Of a DNA stretch of 64,000 nucleotides, positions 53,368 through 61,889 are shown piece by piece. The notes below the pieces were generated by a model. That model searched no databases. It saw nothing but the letters and a program-made list of their open reading frames with translations, and was not told the origin of the DNA. Each line of letters begins with the position of its first letter. Positions within the stretch are counted from its first letter, which is position 1. Source of the DNA: JANRIC01 sp033765345 (GTDB taxonomy: Bacteria; Bacteroidota; Bacteroidia; Cytophagales; Microscillaceae); contig JANRIC010000056.1 in NCBI GenBank assembly GCA_033765345.1, positions 1 through 64,000 of the forward strand, read 5' to 3'. The position numbers and the translations under genes were made by a program.

Positions 53368-54462
53368 TTATTCCACTTCCAGTTGTGAAAAATGGTAATA
53401 AGCAGCACAAGCTCCTTCCGAAGAAACCATCGGCGCACCCAAAGGCGATGTAGGGGTACATTTTTTGCCGAACTGATTACACTCAAAGGGTTTTTTGATG
53501 CCCTTGAGTACCAAACCAGCGATACAATCAGGGCTTTCTTCTGCCTTGGGCAATTTAACTTCAAATTTGATATGGGCGTCAAAAGCGGCATATTCTGGTC
53601 TTAGTTCATAGCCGCTACCCGGAATAGTACCTATACCACGCCACTCGCGGTCACATACCTGGAATACCTGTCCGATTATTTTTTGTGCTTCAGGATTACC
53701 TTCGGGTTTTACTACACGACTATATTGATTCTCAAGTTCGCTCCTACCTTCTTCCAGTTGCCTGACGGTCATGTAGATACCTTGCAACAGGTCTACGGGT
53801 TCAAAGCCTGTCACTACCATCGGGATTTTGTACCGGGATACAATTGGCTCGTATTCGGCGACGCCCATAATGGTACAGACGTGCCCTGCGGCCAGAAAAC
53901 CTTGGATAGCAGCTTCCTCATCTTGGATGACAGCCTCCATGGCTGGAGGTACCAACACGTGAGAAGTAAGAATAGAATAATTTTTTAAACCTTCTCTTTG
54001 TGCGTGCAGCACCGAGAGGGCATTGGCGGGGGCAGTAGTCTCGAAGCCTACGGCAAAAAAAACAACTTCCTGATCGGGATTTTCTTTGGCCAATTTGACA
54101 GCTTCAAGCGGAGAATATAAAATGCGTACATCTGCGCCGGTGGCTTTTGCCTCAAGCAGGCTTTTTTGTGAGCCAGGTACCCGGAGCATATCCCCAAAAG
54201 AGCAGAGAATAACGCCCTTGCTTTCGGCCAGATACACGGCTTTATCAATCAAATGCAAGGGGGTGACACAAACCGGGCAGCCCGGCCCGTGGATCATCCG
54301 AATTTGCTCTGGTAGGAGATTGAGTAACCCGTTTTTGACGAGGCTGTGTGTTTGCCCACCACAAACCTCCATAATGTTCCAGGTTTGTGTGGTGATTTTT
54401 TGGATTTCCCGGAGGTAATTTTCCACCAGTTCGGGATTTCGGTATTCGCTTAGGTATTTCAT
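53368..54462 (-). CDS. hypD: Hydrogenase maturation protein HypD
   Basis: A 364-residue iron-sulfur protein that assembles the Fe(CN)2CO unit with HypC. Cys motifs are CGGQTHS (near 35), GPGCPVCVTP (near 60) and the C-terminal CNQFGKKCTPTSPLGAPMVS plus a final EGACAAYYHF. Start overlaps the hypC stop by 4 bp (ATGA), indicating coupling. Confidence 0.97.
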   Translation of the reverse strand: MKYLSEYRNPELVENYLREIQKITTQTWNIMEVCGGQTHSLVKNGLLNLLPEQIRMIHGPGCPVCVTPLHLIDKAVYLAESKGVILCSFGDMLRVPGSQKSLLEAKATGADVRILYSPLEAVKLAKENPDQEVVFFAVGFETTAPANALSVLHAQREGLKNYSILTSHVLVPPAMEAVIQDEEAAIQGFLAAGHVCTIMGVAEYEPIVSRYKIPMVVTGFEPVDLLQGIYMTVRQLEEGRSELENQYSRVVKPEGNPEAQKIIGQVFQVCDREWRGIGTIPGSGYELRPEYAAFDAHIKFEVKLPKAEESPDCIAGLVLKGIKKPFECNQFGKKCTPTSPLGAPMVSSEGACAAYYHFSQLEVE

Positions 54463-54707
54463 GGCATGAGGTCTTCCAGCTCGCCGATTTCGGCCAGGTA
54501 TTCAAAAGTTTTTTTGGCTTCTTGCTCGTCTATCACACTGATTGCCACGCCTACGTGCACCAGTACATAATCACCGATTTGTGCTTTTGGCACCATCTCG
54601 AGGCTTGCTTCTTTGGTAATACCTCCAAAAAGCACTTTGGCCATGCGTACGAGACCATCGTAGCGGCTTTCAATGGCAGTTATTTTTCCGGGAATTGCTA
54701 AACACAT
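54459..54707 (-). CDS. hypC: Hydrogenase assembly chaperone HypC
   Basis: An 82-residue chaperone. MCLAIPGKI has the essential Cys2, and GDYVLVHVGVAISVID is the standard barrel strand. It shuttles the iron unit between HypD and the large subunit. It follows hypF by 133 bp. Confidence 0.96.
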   Translation of the reverse strand: MCLAIPGKITAIESRYDGLVRMAKVLFGGITKEASLEMVPKAQIGDYVLVHVGVAISVIDEQEAKKTFEYLAEIGELEDLMP

Positions 54708-54840
54708 TTTTTAACTAAGTTTTGTTTATATTGAATTATTTTGGTTCTTCTGACATTTGCCCAAACTGACTTGCTGTGGAAGGCAAGGGCAGTATTTAGA
54801 TTTTTTCATTTGGATAGTCATCATGATTGTGGGAATTCTT

Positions 54841-57186
54841 TTAAGTTTTCCTCATTTCAAAATCTGCTACATCCACCAGTCCGCTGAGGGAGGTCAGGGC
54901 TATTTGTCCGAAGGCGATATTTTCATCGTTGGGGCTGAGTTGGTGGTGGAAAAACAGTTGAAACTCTCCTCCTAAGCTTTGTTTGATTAAAGTTACTAAT
55001 AAAATGTTTTGAAATACTCCCCCACTCAGGGCTATTTTTTTTATTTTTTGAATTTTCGCCTGATTTTCTATTAATTTTACCAAATATAAATGAAACTTTA
55101 AAGCAATCTGCCCTACTTCTTTTTTTGCTAAAATATCTTGAATAAGTTCTTCCAGAAAATCTCGGTGTGTTTTTGCAGGATCAAAGCTTATTTGAAACCG
55201 AGGTGTTTTTTTCAAATACTGTCGGGCTATACTTTCCAAAAGCATCGCTGCTTCCCCTTCATAACTAGCTTGGTCTACAATTCCTAGCAAAGAAGCTAAA
55301 GCATCAAAAAGTCTTCCTATGCTAGAAGTCTGCAAAGTAGGTTTTTGGAGCAATTGCCCGTAGATTTTCCATTCGGTTTCAGTGAATTTGTGTCGCAGTA
55401 ATTCCGAGGCATTTTCTAAGCCATAAGTAGCGCAAAGTGCCGAAATTCGGGGTTCACGGGGCATTTTATCGCCGGCAATCATCGGAAAATAGGGGAGATG
55501 TGCAATCCTTTTAAAAGATTTTTGGTGATAAATCATCATTTCTCCGCCCCAGATTTGTTGGTCACTTCCAAGCCCTGTGCCGTCCCAGATGATTCCCAGG
55601 ATTTTTTCGGGGCTATCGAGCAGTTCATTTTCGGAAAGTACGGCTGCAAAATGTGCAAAATGATGTTGAACGTGTTTGACCGGAATTTGGAATTCTTTGG
55701 CGAGTTCTTGCCCAAGTTGTGTGGAGAAATACCTCGGATGCTGATCTACCACAATCAGTTCGGGCTGTGTGTGGAAAAGCTTCAAAAAGTGCCGAATGAG
55801 TTTTTGGTAATTTTCCTGAGTTTCGTAGCTTTCCAGATCGCCGAGATATTGCGAGATATAGAGATTGTTTTGGTGCGTGAGGGCAAAGGTGCTTTTCATT
55901 TCGGCACCCATGGCCAGGATAGTTTTAGGCTTGGTTTGCAGGTTAAACTCAGAACGGGATTTTAAAACCTCCTTTTTTGGAATAAAATTGGGGGCAAAAG
56001 CCCTGGAACGGCGCAAGAAAATCGGCTGTTGATCCCAGGCTGCCAATGAGATGACACTATCATCTTGTGGGGCAACAATTGGGCGGTTATGCGTCAGGAT
56101 AAGATCAGCGATTTCACCCAAATCCTGTAAAGCTTTTTCATCTTCATAAATAATCGGTGAGTTGCTCAGATTAGCACTTGTAGCGACAATGGGTTTTTGA
56201 AATTCTCGGAGTAGCAACACAAAAAGCGGTGTATAAGGTAGCATCACGCCGATTTGATGCAAATTGGGGGCAATTTCCCAATGAGCGATTCCTGATGTCT
56301 TATTTTCTTGTAAATCTAAAAGCACAATCGGGCTTTCAGGGCTTTGCAGCAGTTCGATGGCTTTTTCTGAAAGTTCAACATCCATTTTGATGCTTTCCAA
56401 ATTCGGATACATCAGTGCAAAAGGCTTGGAAGGACGTTTTTTGTGTTCCCGAAGGGTGCGAATTGCAGCGGCGTTGGTGGCATCGCAGCTCAGTAAATAA
56501 CCACCGATTCCTTTGAGGGCGACGATTTTGCCGATTTTCCAGGCCAAGGCTACAGTTTTGATGATTTCACGATTGAGTGCCTGTTCTTTTGGGTCTTCAA
56601 AAAACACTTCCTTGTTTTTTACAAATAAACGCATGCGAACTCCACAGTCGGGGCAGGAGTTGGTCTGCGAATAGTACATGCGGTTGAGCGGGTCTTGATA
56701 CTCCTTTTGACAAGAAAAACAAGGCTTAAAAGCTGCCATAGTTGTATTTTCGCGGTCGTAGGGCAAGGATTCAATGATGGAATAGCGCACTCCGCAATTG
56801 GTGCAGGTGATAAAAGGGTAAAAATAGCGGCGATTTTCAGGCTCTAAAAGCTCCGCCAGACAGTCTGGGCAGGTAGCCACATCGGGCGTAAGAAGTAGAT
56901 TGGATTGGGAGTTGGTGCTGCTGTGGCGAATCTCGAAGTCATTAAAAACCTGCTCAGGGCGGATTTTGACGATTTTTCCGGTGATTTTCGCCAAAGGAGG
57001 TGCTTCTTCCAACAAGCGATTGAGAAACTGATGAAAGATTTCGGTAAAGGTAGTGACCTCAATATGCACGCCGTCATTGTCATTACTTACCCAGCCGTAC
57101 AGATTCATCTCTTTGGCGAGTCGATACACAAAAGGGCGAAAGCCTACGCCTTGCACCTGTCCGGTGAGGTGGATATGATAGGTCAT
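54841..57186 (-). CDS. hypF: Carbamoyltransferase HypF
   Basis: A 781-residue enzyme that produces carbamoyl-AMP for HypE. It has an acylphosphatase domain (GQVQGVGFRPFVYRLA, about 8-90), two zinc ribbons (CPDCLAELLEPE with CTNCG; CFSCQ with CPDCG), a YrdC-like domain (VALKGIGGYLLSCDATN, about 240) and a Kae1-like domain (HHFAHFAAVLSEN, about 510). Full length for the family. Confidence 0.96.
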   Translation of the reverse strand: MTYHIHLTGQVQGVGFRPFVYRLAKEMNLYGWVSNDNDGVHIEVTTFTEIFHQFLNRLLEEAPPLAKITGKIVKIRPEQVFNDFEIRHSSTNSQSNLLLTPDVATCPDCLAELLEPENRRYFYPFITCTNCGVRYSIIESLPYDRENTTMAAFKPCFSCQKEYQDPLNRMYYSQTNSCPDCGVRMRLFVKNKEVFFEDPKEQALNREIIKTVALAWKIGKIVALKGIGGYLLSCDATNAAAIRTLREHKKRPSKPFALMYPNLESIKMDVELSEKAIELLQSPESPIVLLDLQENKTSGIAHWEIAPNLHQIGVMLPYTPLFVLLLREFQKPIVATSANLSNSPIIYEDEKALQDLGEIADLILTHNRPIVAPQDDSVISLAAWDQQPIFLRRSRAFAPNFIPKKEVLKSRSEFNLQTKPKTILAMGAEMKSTFALTHQNNLYISQYLGDLESYETQENYQKLIRHFLKLFHTQPELIVVDQHPRYFSTQLGQELAKEFQIPVKHVQHHFAHFAAVLSENELLDSPEKILGIIWDGTGLGSDQQIWGGEMMIYHQKSFKRIAHLPYFPMIAGDKMPREPRISALCATYGLENASELLRHKFTETEWKIYGQLLQKPTLQTSSIGRLFDALASLLGIVDQASYEGEAAMLLESIARQYLKKTPRFQISFDPAKTHRDFLEELIQDILAKKEVGQIALKFHLYLVKLIENQAKIQKIKKIALSGGVFQNILLVTLIKQSLGGEFQLFFHHQLSPNDENIAFGQIALTSLSGLVDVADFEMRKT

Positions 57187-57204
57187 TTTTTACGTTAAGA
57201 GCAC

Positions 57205-57762
57205 CTAATTAGCGAATCTTTCAAAAGCGATCAGGTTTTTATGTAGTTTTTCTAAATATGAATTGTATAATAAGATAATCAGCGACCAAATAAGTGGCAC
57301 AAGGACTTTCCCCAAGTTCCAAAGGTCAATTTCTTTAAGAAAATAACAGTAAATGGCAAATATAACCAAAGGAATTGCCAGGGCACGGGTAATAAGATTC
57401 ATTTTTCTGTGTAAAATATCCGAAAATTCTTGGTTGAGTTTTTGAATTTGTTCTTGGGAAAAATCTAAAACATTTTCTGAAATACTTCCTAGTCTATACA
57501 AGTGTTGAGTTATAAGGATGATTTTCTTTTTTTCAAAATAATAGAGAATACAAGGTGTGGTGCAGCATACAAAAAGCCCACTGTTGATCCAGCGATCTCC
57601 GAAACCGTAAAAATCAAAACTACTCAGTAGAATAAGTGTAAGCAGCACAAAAACCGATAAGGCAGTGAAAAACAGATAATAACTCGTCTCATTACGGATA
57701 GATTCTATTTTTTCAGCTTTCAAAAGTTTGTAATAAACCGGATTACGATTTATCAAACTCAT
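57205..57762 (-). CDS. Four-helix membrane protein in the hydrogenase locus
   Basis: A 185-residue protein with two helix pairs (YYLFFTALSVFVLLTLILL and a further one; then ALAIPLVIFAIYCYFL and VLVPLIWSLIILLYN) around a cytoplasmic helical linker. It lies 18 bp before hypF and 190 bp after hypB. No family recognised; a membrane docking or sensing role is a guess from position. Confidence 0.7.
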   Translation of the reverse strand: MSLINRNPVYYKLLKAEKIESIRNETSYYLFFTALSVFVLLTLILLSSFDFYGFGDRWINSGLFVCCTTPCILYYFEKKKIILITQHLYRLGSISENVLDFSQEQIQKLNQEFSDILHRKMNLITRALAIPLVIFAIYCYFLKEIDLWNLGKVLVPLIWSLIILLYNSYLEKLHKNLIAFERFAN

Positions 57763-57952
57763 ACGTTGTTGGATAGGATTTTGTATTTTTATGATTTTTT
57801 TTTCAAATGTATTTGCTCAGGTTGTTTTAAGGAATTTTAGGCAACTTGGTTTAAGCCTGAATGATTCCTGAGTTAAGATAAAGACTTTTTTTTAGATCTA
57901 CAAATTTCATTTCCTTGAGGGCAGGGCTGAATTTGGGTGAAGGTCTTTGAAA

Positions 57953-58672
57953 TTAAACCTCCACCTTTTCAACTGCTTCTTTTTTTTCTTTGATCCTCAA
58001 TTCCAGCCAATTACACCATTCTTCCAAGCCCATACCACTTGTGCTGGACAAAGTAATGTACTCAATATCGGGATTTACCTCGCGGGCATCCTTGACCACA
58101 GCCTCCACCGAAAACGGCAGGTAGGGTAGTAAGTCAGCTTTGGAGACGAGCATCATTTCACTGGTGAGGAACATTTTGGGGTATTTTTTGGGCTTATCGT
58201 CGCCTTCGGTGCTGGCGATGAGCGTGACTCGATAATCCTCACCCAGGTCAAAAGAAGCCGGGCAGACCAGATTGCCCACATTTTCCACAAAAAGAAGGTC
58301 TACTCCTTCCAGATTCAACTGCTGCATTGCCTGCCAGACCATCTGGGCTTCGAGGTGGCATATCCCCCCAGTGACGATCTGCAGAGCATCAATACCCGTT
58401 TGGCGAATACGGTCGGCATCTCTTTCGGTCTCCAGGTCGCCAACCAAGACTTTGATCTTATAGCGGTCTTTGAGGCGTTTGGCGGTTTCCTGCAAAAGCG
58501 TCGTTTTACCGCTCCCTGCTGAGGAGACAATATTGATTAATAGAATATTTCGGGCAGCGATTTCTTTACGGATAGCCTCCGCCACAAAGTCATTGGCTTG
58601 TAGGAGGTGCATCGTGGTATTGTCGCACTGTACGGTACCACGGGAGTTTTTGGATGAACGGGGTATTCTCAT
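57953..58672 (-). CDS. hypB: Hydrogenase nickel incorporation GTPase HypB
   Basis: A 239-residue GTPase that delivers nickel. The P-loop SAGSGKTT is at residues 51-58, and GGICHLEAQM and NLVCPASFDLGED carry the metal-site cysteines of the G domain. There is no His-rich stretch and no CxxCGC N-terminus, so it is not a nickel-storing type. An alternative start at residue 21 (MHLLQANDFV) would shorten it. Confidence 0.95.
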   Translation of the reverse strand: MRIPRSSKNSRGTVQCDNTTMHLLQANDFVAEAIRKEIAARNILLINIVSSAGSGKTTLLQETAKRLKDRYKIKVLVGDLETERDADRIRQTGIDALQIVTGGICHLEAQMVWQAMQQLNLEGVDLLFVENVGNLVCPASFDLGEDYRVTLIASTEGDDKPKKYPKMFLTSEMMLVSKADLLPYLPFSVEAVVKDAREVNPDIEYITLSSTSGMGLEEWCNWLELRIKEKKEAVEKVEV

Positions 58673-58774
58673 TGTGTTTTTTGGTTAAAAGTCGATAAAT
58701 TTTAGTAAATAGATTTATTTATTATCAATCAAGTTATTACTTATTAATTCATTTAATTGCTTAATTTCTTTCAT

Positions 58775-59116
58775 TTATAAAAAGTGTACTTTCTCGATCA
58801 GCAGTTCGGTACCCTGAATGATGTTGCGGCTAGGTTTGCCACAGGCACAGACAAATTTATAATTCTCGATTTCGTTTGTAAGGTTGCAGGGTTCGCAATG
58901 CACCAAGATAGAAGTCAGGTGAATGTTGAGTTTGACGCTTTCATATCTTTGCTCGGATTGGGTGACAGCCTCAAAGGCAGATTGCATCAAGATCGGCTCT
59001 ACATTGGAGAGTTTGCCGACTTTGAGGTCAATTTCAGTCATGTTTTGTAGTTCTTCTTTGGTAAAATTGTCCTCCAGAGTTCTGAAAATGGTGCGAACCA
59101 GTGAGATTTCGTGCAT
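58775..59116 (-). CDS. hypA: Hydrogenase nickel chaperone HypA
   Basis: A 113-residue nickel and zinc-binding chaperone starting MHEISLV, where His2 binds nickel. The zinc site has Cys74 and Cys77, then Cys90 and Cys92 in the run FVCACGKP. The second pair is CxC instead of the usual CxxC, an unusual spacing that may reflect a one-residue deletion. It lies 3 bp after the TPR gene and 102 bp before hypB. Confidence 0.93.
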   Translation of the reverse strand: MHEISLVRTIFRTLEDNFTKEELQNMTEIDLKVGKLSNVEPILMQSAFEAVTQSEQRYESVKLNIHLTSILVHCEPCNLTNEIENYKFVCACGKPSRNIIQGTELLIEKVHFL

Positions 59117-59119
59117 TTT

Positions 59120-60643
59120 TTAGATTTTACCAAGTTTTTCCAATTCTTCCAGATGTTTTTGTGCTTCCTCGTGCAGTTGAGGATCATCCACCAGATTTTT
59201 AATTTCCAGGGCTTTGGCCACCATGTCCCGGTATCGGATTTCATTAAAAGAATCTTCTTCATTGCTTACGTACCAGCTTGCTTCCAGGAAATTGATCAGC
59301 GTCAATGCCCTTTCATAAGGATAGGTTTGGGCATCTCGCACGCTGAGGGCTTCTTCATAGAGCTCGAGGGCTTTGGCGTAGTTATCGGCTTTTTTCATGG
59401 GTGGGTACAGAGTCATGGCATTGGCGTAGTTATTAGAGACGCTGGCATATTCGTAAGGGAAATCCGCTTTGGTAAAATACGCCAGGGCTTCTTTGAAAGA
59501 AGAAGCCGAAAGGGCAGCCCAAACACCTCGTTTTTTATTCTCATCGGGCATTTCTGAATAGATAATACCCAGGTGGTGATGAATGTCGGCAAAGATTTCG
59601 GGGGTGGTTTCCTTGTCGAATATCTTCAAAGCTTGCTGAAAGCTCTCGATGGCAGATTTATAAAATTGCGGACTACCGCTTTTAGACCATGTATAGAGTA
59701 AGATTCCTTTTCTAAACCAAGCTGTGCCAAGCATTTCGTCCAGTTCTTCGCTCTCTAGATATTGGATAGCTTTGTTGAGGTATGAAAGTGCTTCGGAAAA
59801 GCTATGGTCAATCTGAGCAATAAAGGCTGCATCCATCAGCAGCATTCCGGCTTCCGAGAGGCATTGTTTGGACTCATAAAATTGCAAAGTTTCCCAGAGA
59901 TTTTCTTTTAAGGCTTTCAACAATTCGGGGTCGTAAGGTACGGAGAGCATTTTGACCATTGCCTGTACTAGCACAAATTTCAGCGAAGCTTTGATCACGG
60001 GATTTTGGGTTGGTTTCAGGGCATATTCTATTAAAGCTGCCGCTGCTTTTGCTTCTGCATAGTCTAGGAGAAAATTGGCATAATGCTTTATGGAGAAAGC
60101 CCGAAAAACATCATCTGGGGCGTATTCTATGGCTATTTTGAAACAATCGTGCGTCTTGGGAATGCTGTAAGGTTCGTGGGGATAGATATAATATTGAACC
60201 AAAGCCAGATTGTGCGAAGCACGGTATTTCTCAAAGTTATCCTGATGCTTGATTGCACGCTCAAAGTCTTGTACATCAATTGGGTAGCCGTTTTTGATGC
60301 GTACGTAATTGTCCCATTCCTGAAGCAAGGGATATTCCTGGAGGTAGTCCCAGGTTTTTTCAAAATTATCCAAAAGCCCGAAGATTGTACCGAGGAAGGT
60401 ATTTTCTTGCAGGGTGATATGAGGGGGAAAAATATAGGGTACTAAGTGATTGTACCAGTCTGGAAGTATCTCGATTTGAGCATTTCTGACCAAAATTGCG
60501 GGTTTATTGTCCGAGAAAATCATATTTTCAGGTTTATCTCCCGCTTGTATATCCAGCAATTCTTCCAGTCGGTCTTCTGTGGCAATGTATTGCCTGACGG
60601 TGTGCTGGTCTTTAGTTGAGACAAAAACAGATACTATCTTCAT
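59120..60643 (-). CDS. TPR-repeat protein in the hydrogenase locus
   Basis: A 507-residue protein. The N-terminal 110 residues form an unfamiliar domain, and most of the rest is made of helical TPR-like repeats (SYLNKAIQYLES, AIESFQQALKIFDKE, ALELYEEALSV). No signal peptide. It overlaps the preceding 105-residue gene by 32 bp and ends 3 bp before hypA. A scaffold or assembly role is plausible; TPR proteins also occur near some other uptake hydrogenases. Confidence 0.8.
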   Translation of the reverse strand: MKIVSVFVSTKDQHTVRQYIATEDRLEELLDIQAGDKPENMIFSDNKPAILVRNAQIEILPDWYNHLVPYIFPPHITLQENTFLGTIFGLLDNFEKTWDYLQEYPLLQEWDNYVRIKNGYPIDVQDFERAIKHQDNFEKYRASHNLALVQYYIYPHEPYSIPKTHDCFKIAIEYAPDDVFRAFSIKHYANFLLDYAEAKAAAALIEYALKPTQNPVIKASLKFVLVQAMVKMLSVPYDPELLKALKENLWETLQFYESKQCLSEAGMLLMDAAFIAQIDHSFSEALSYLNKAIQYLESEELDEMLGTAWFRKGILLYTWSKSGSPQFYKSAIESFQQALKIFDKETTPEIFADIHHHLGIIYSEMPDENKKRGVWAALSASSFKEALAYFTKADFPYEYASVSNNYANAMTLYPPMKKADNYAKALELYEEALSVRDAQTYPYERALTLINFLEASWYVSNEEDSFNEIRYRDMVAKALEIKNLVDDPQLHEEAQKHLEELEKLGKI

Positions 60644-60929
60644 TTGTTTTTAGGGTTCCTCTTGCATCTTTTTGGATGCCTCTTTTGAATAATTCGGCGT
60701 AAATATGTGCTTTTTTTTCAGAATCATAATGATCTATTTCCACACACATAAAATGTAAAGGATTGCTGACCCAAATGTATACCATAGTCACATACCATCG
60801 TCCGCACTCCAAAGTAATTTTATGCCTTACTTCACTATCTTTGAGCCAATTTCCTTTTTGGATAAAATGCAAGTCTATTTTGCTGCCTAGGGCTTCTGCA
60901 TTCACAGGAAAATGTTTATAAAAATCCAT
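60612..60929 (-). CDS. Small protein of unknown function in the hydrogenase locus
   Basis: A 105-residue protein with strands and Cys near the end (SICFCLN). No motif recognised. Its tail overlaps the TPR gene start by 32 bp, so the two are likely coupled. Confidence 0.65.
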   Translation of the reverse strand: MDFYKHFPVNAEALGSKIDLHFIQKGNWLKDSEVRHKITLECGRWYVTMVYIWVSNPLHFMCVEIDHYDSEKKAHIYAELFKRGIQKDARGTLKTNEDSICFCLN

Positions 60930-60965
60930 AGCTTTTCTTTTTTAGGGATTCGCTCTCGTGTTATT

Positions 60966-61337
60966 TCAAAACTGAATCACCAGCATTTTTCTTCCTTCCC
61001 GGATTTCATACTCCAATGGTCTGTCTTCCTGACTTAAATCGTGATCAATCAATATTTCGTGCAGGGCAATGCTTTTTTCGGGGAGTTCGCCTCTTTGTTT
61101 GAGCATTTGCATGGATGGTTCGTGTAGTTTACGAAAGACCTCATCTTGAAAACTTACCAAAAAAAGCCTTCGAATGTCTGCCTTGTAGGACAAATATACA
61201 AAATTAGCCTCAGAAAACACCTCTTTCGCCACTTCATCCGCTACGATGAGGTGCATATTTTTGAGGTATACCTGCCGAACCTCTACGGGGGAGTTTTCTT
61301 TAAAATGATCCAGGTATTTTTTAGGTGGAATGAACAT
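60966..61337 (-). CDS. Small protein of unknown function after the maturation protease
   Basis: A 123-residue soluble protein (MFIPPKKYLDHFKENSPVEV). It begins 3 bp after the protease gene ends, which implies coupling. No family recognised; context suggests hydrogenase assembly or quality control. Confidence 0.7.
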   Translation of the reverse strand: MFIPPKKYLDHFKENSPVEVRQVYLKNMHLIVADEVAKEVFSEANFVYLSYKADIRRLFLVSFQDEVFRKLHEPSMQMLKQRGELPEKSIALHEILIDHDLSQEDRPLEYEIREGRKMLVIQF

Positions 61338-61340
61338 AAA

Positions 61341-61832
61341 CTACTGATTTTGAGGTTGAAATAAAGATTTTTGGATTAAATGCGCCACATTGTCACCAGC
61401 TTGTTTTACGATTTCGCTTAGGTCAAGCTCCAGTCGGGTGTTTTCTACGGCGATCAAATACACCTCGATATCTTTGGGGTATTCGTGCTGTAGGATTTTT
61501 TTAGCATAAGAAAGAGCTTGATTCCATTTCAGGCTATGTAAAAACACCAAAGGATCATCCTCGATTTGTGCTTCAATCTGCTCGGCTGGTAGTTTGAAGA
61601 CAGTGCCTACGGACTCTCCGCTGTTGATGACGGCATCAATGATGATGATTTTTTGATGACCTTTGAGCTGGAAAAGCACTTCAAAAGCAGAAGTACCCAT
61701 ATCAAGCAGTGTGATATTTTCCTGAGCTGGAACTTGTTTTTTTAGTACCTCAATTACATAAATTCCTATGGCATCATCGCTACGAACTGGGTTGCCGAAA
61801 CCCATCACGGCTATTTTAGGAAGCATACACAA
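61341..61832 (-). CDS. Hydrogenase maturation protease
   Basis: A 163-residue M52-family endopeptidase that removes the C-terminal extension of the large subunit once nickel is in place. GFGNPVRSDDAIG near residue 11, IIIIDAVINSG near 62 and LHSLKWNQAL near 97 provide the nickel-binding acids and His (Asp replaces Glu in the first). It follows the large subunit after a palindrome at 61840-61876. Confidence 0.9.
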   Translation of the reverse strand: MCMLPKIAVMGFGNPVRSDDAIGIYVIEVLKKQVPAQENITLLDMGTSAFEVLFQLKGHQKIIIIDAVINSGESVGTVFKLPAEQIEAQIEDDPLVFLHSLKWNQALSYAKKILQHEYPKDIEVYLIAVENTRLELDLSEIVKQAGDNVAHLIQKSLFQPQNQ

Positions 61833-61839
61833 GTTATAT

Positions 61840-61876
61840 AAAAACCTATAAGGTTTTTAAAACCTTATAGGTTTTT
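61840..61876. terminator. 18-bp palindrome between large subunit and protease genes
   Basis: AAAAACCTATAAGGTTTT and its exact complement are separated by one base. In the minus direction it ends in TTTTT, so it can act as a partial terminator or a processing site that sets structural gene levels above those of the accessory genes. Confidence 0.7.
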
Positions 61877-61889
61877 GGTGAGGTGAATA

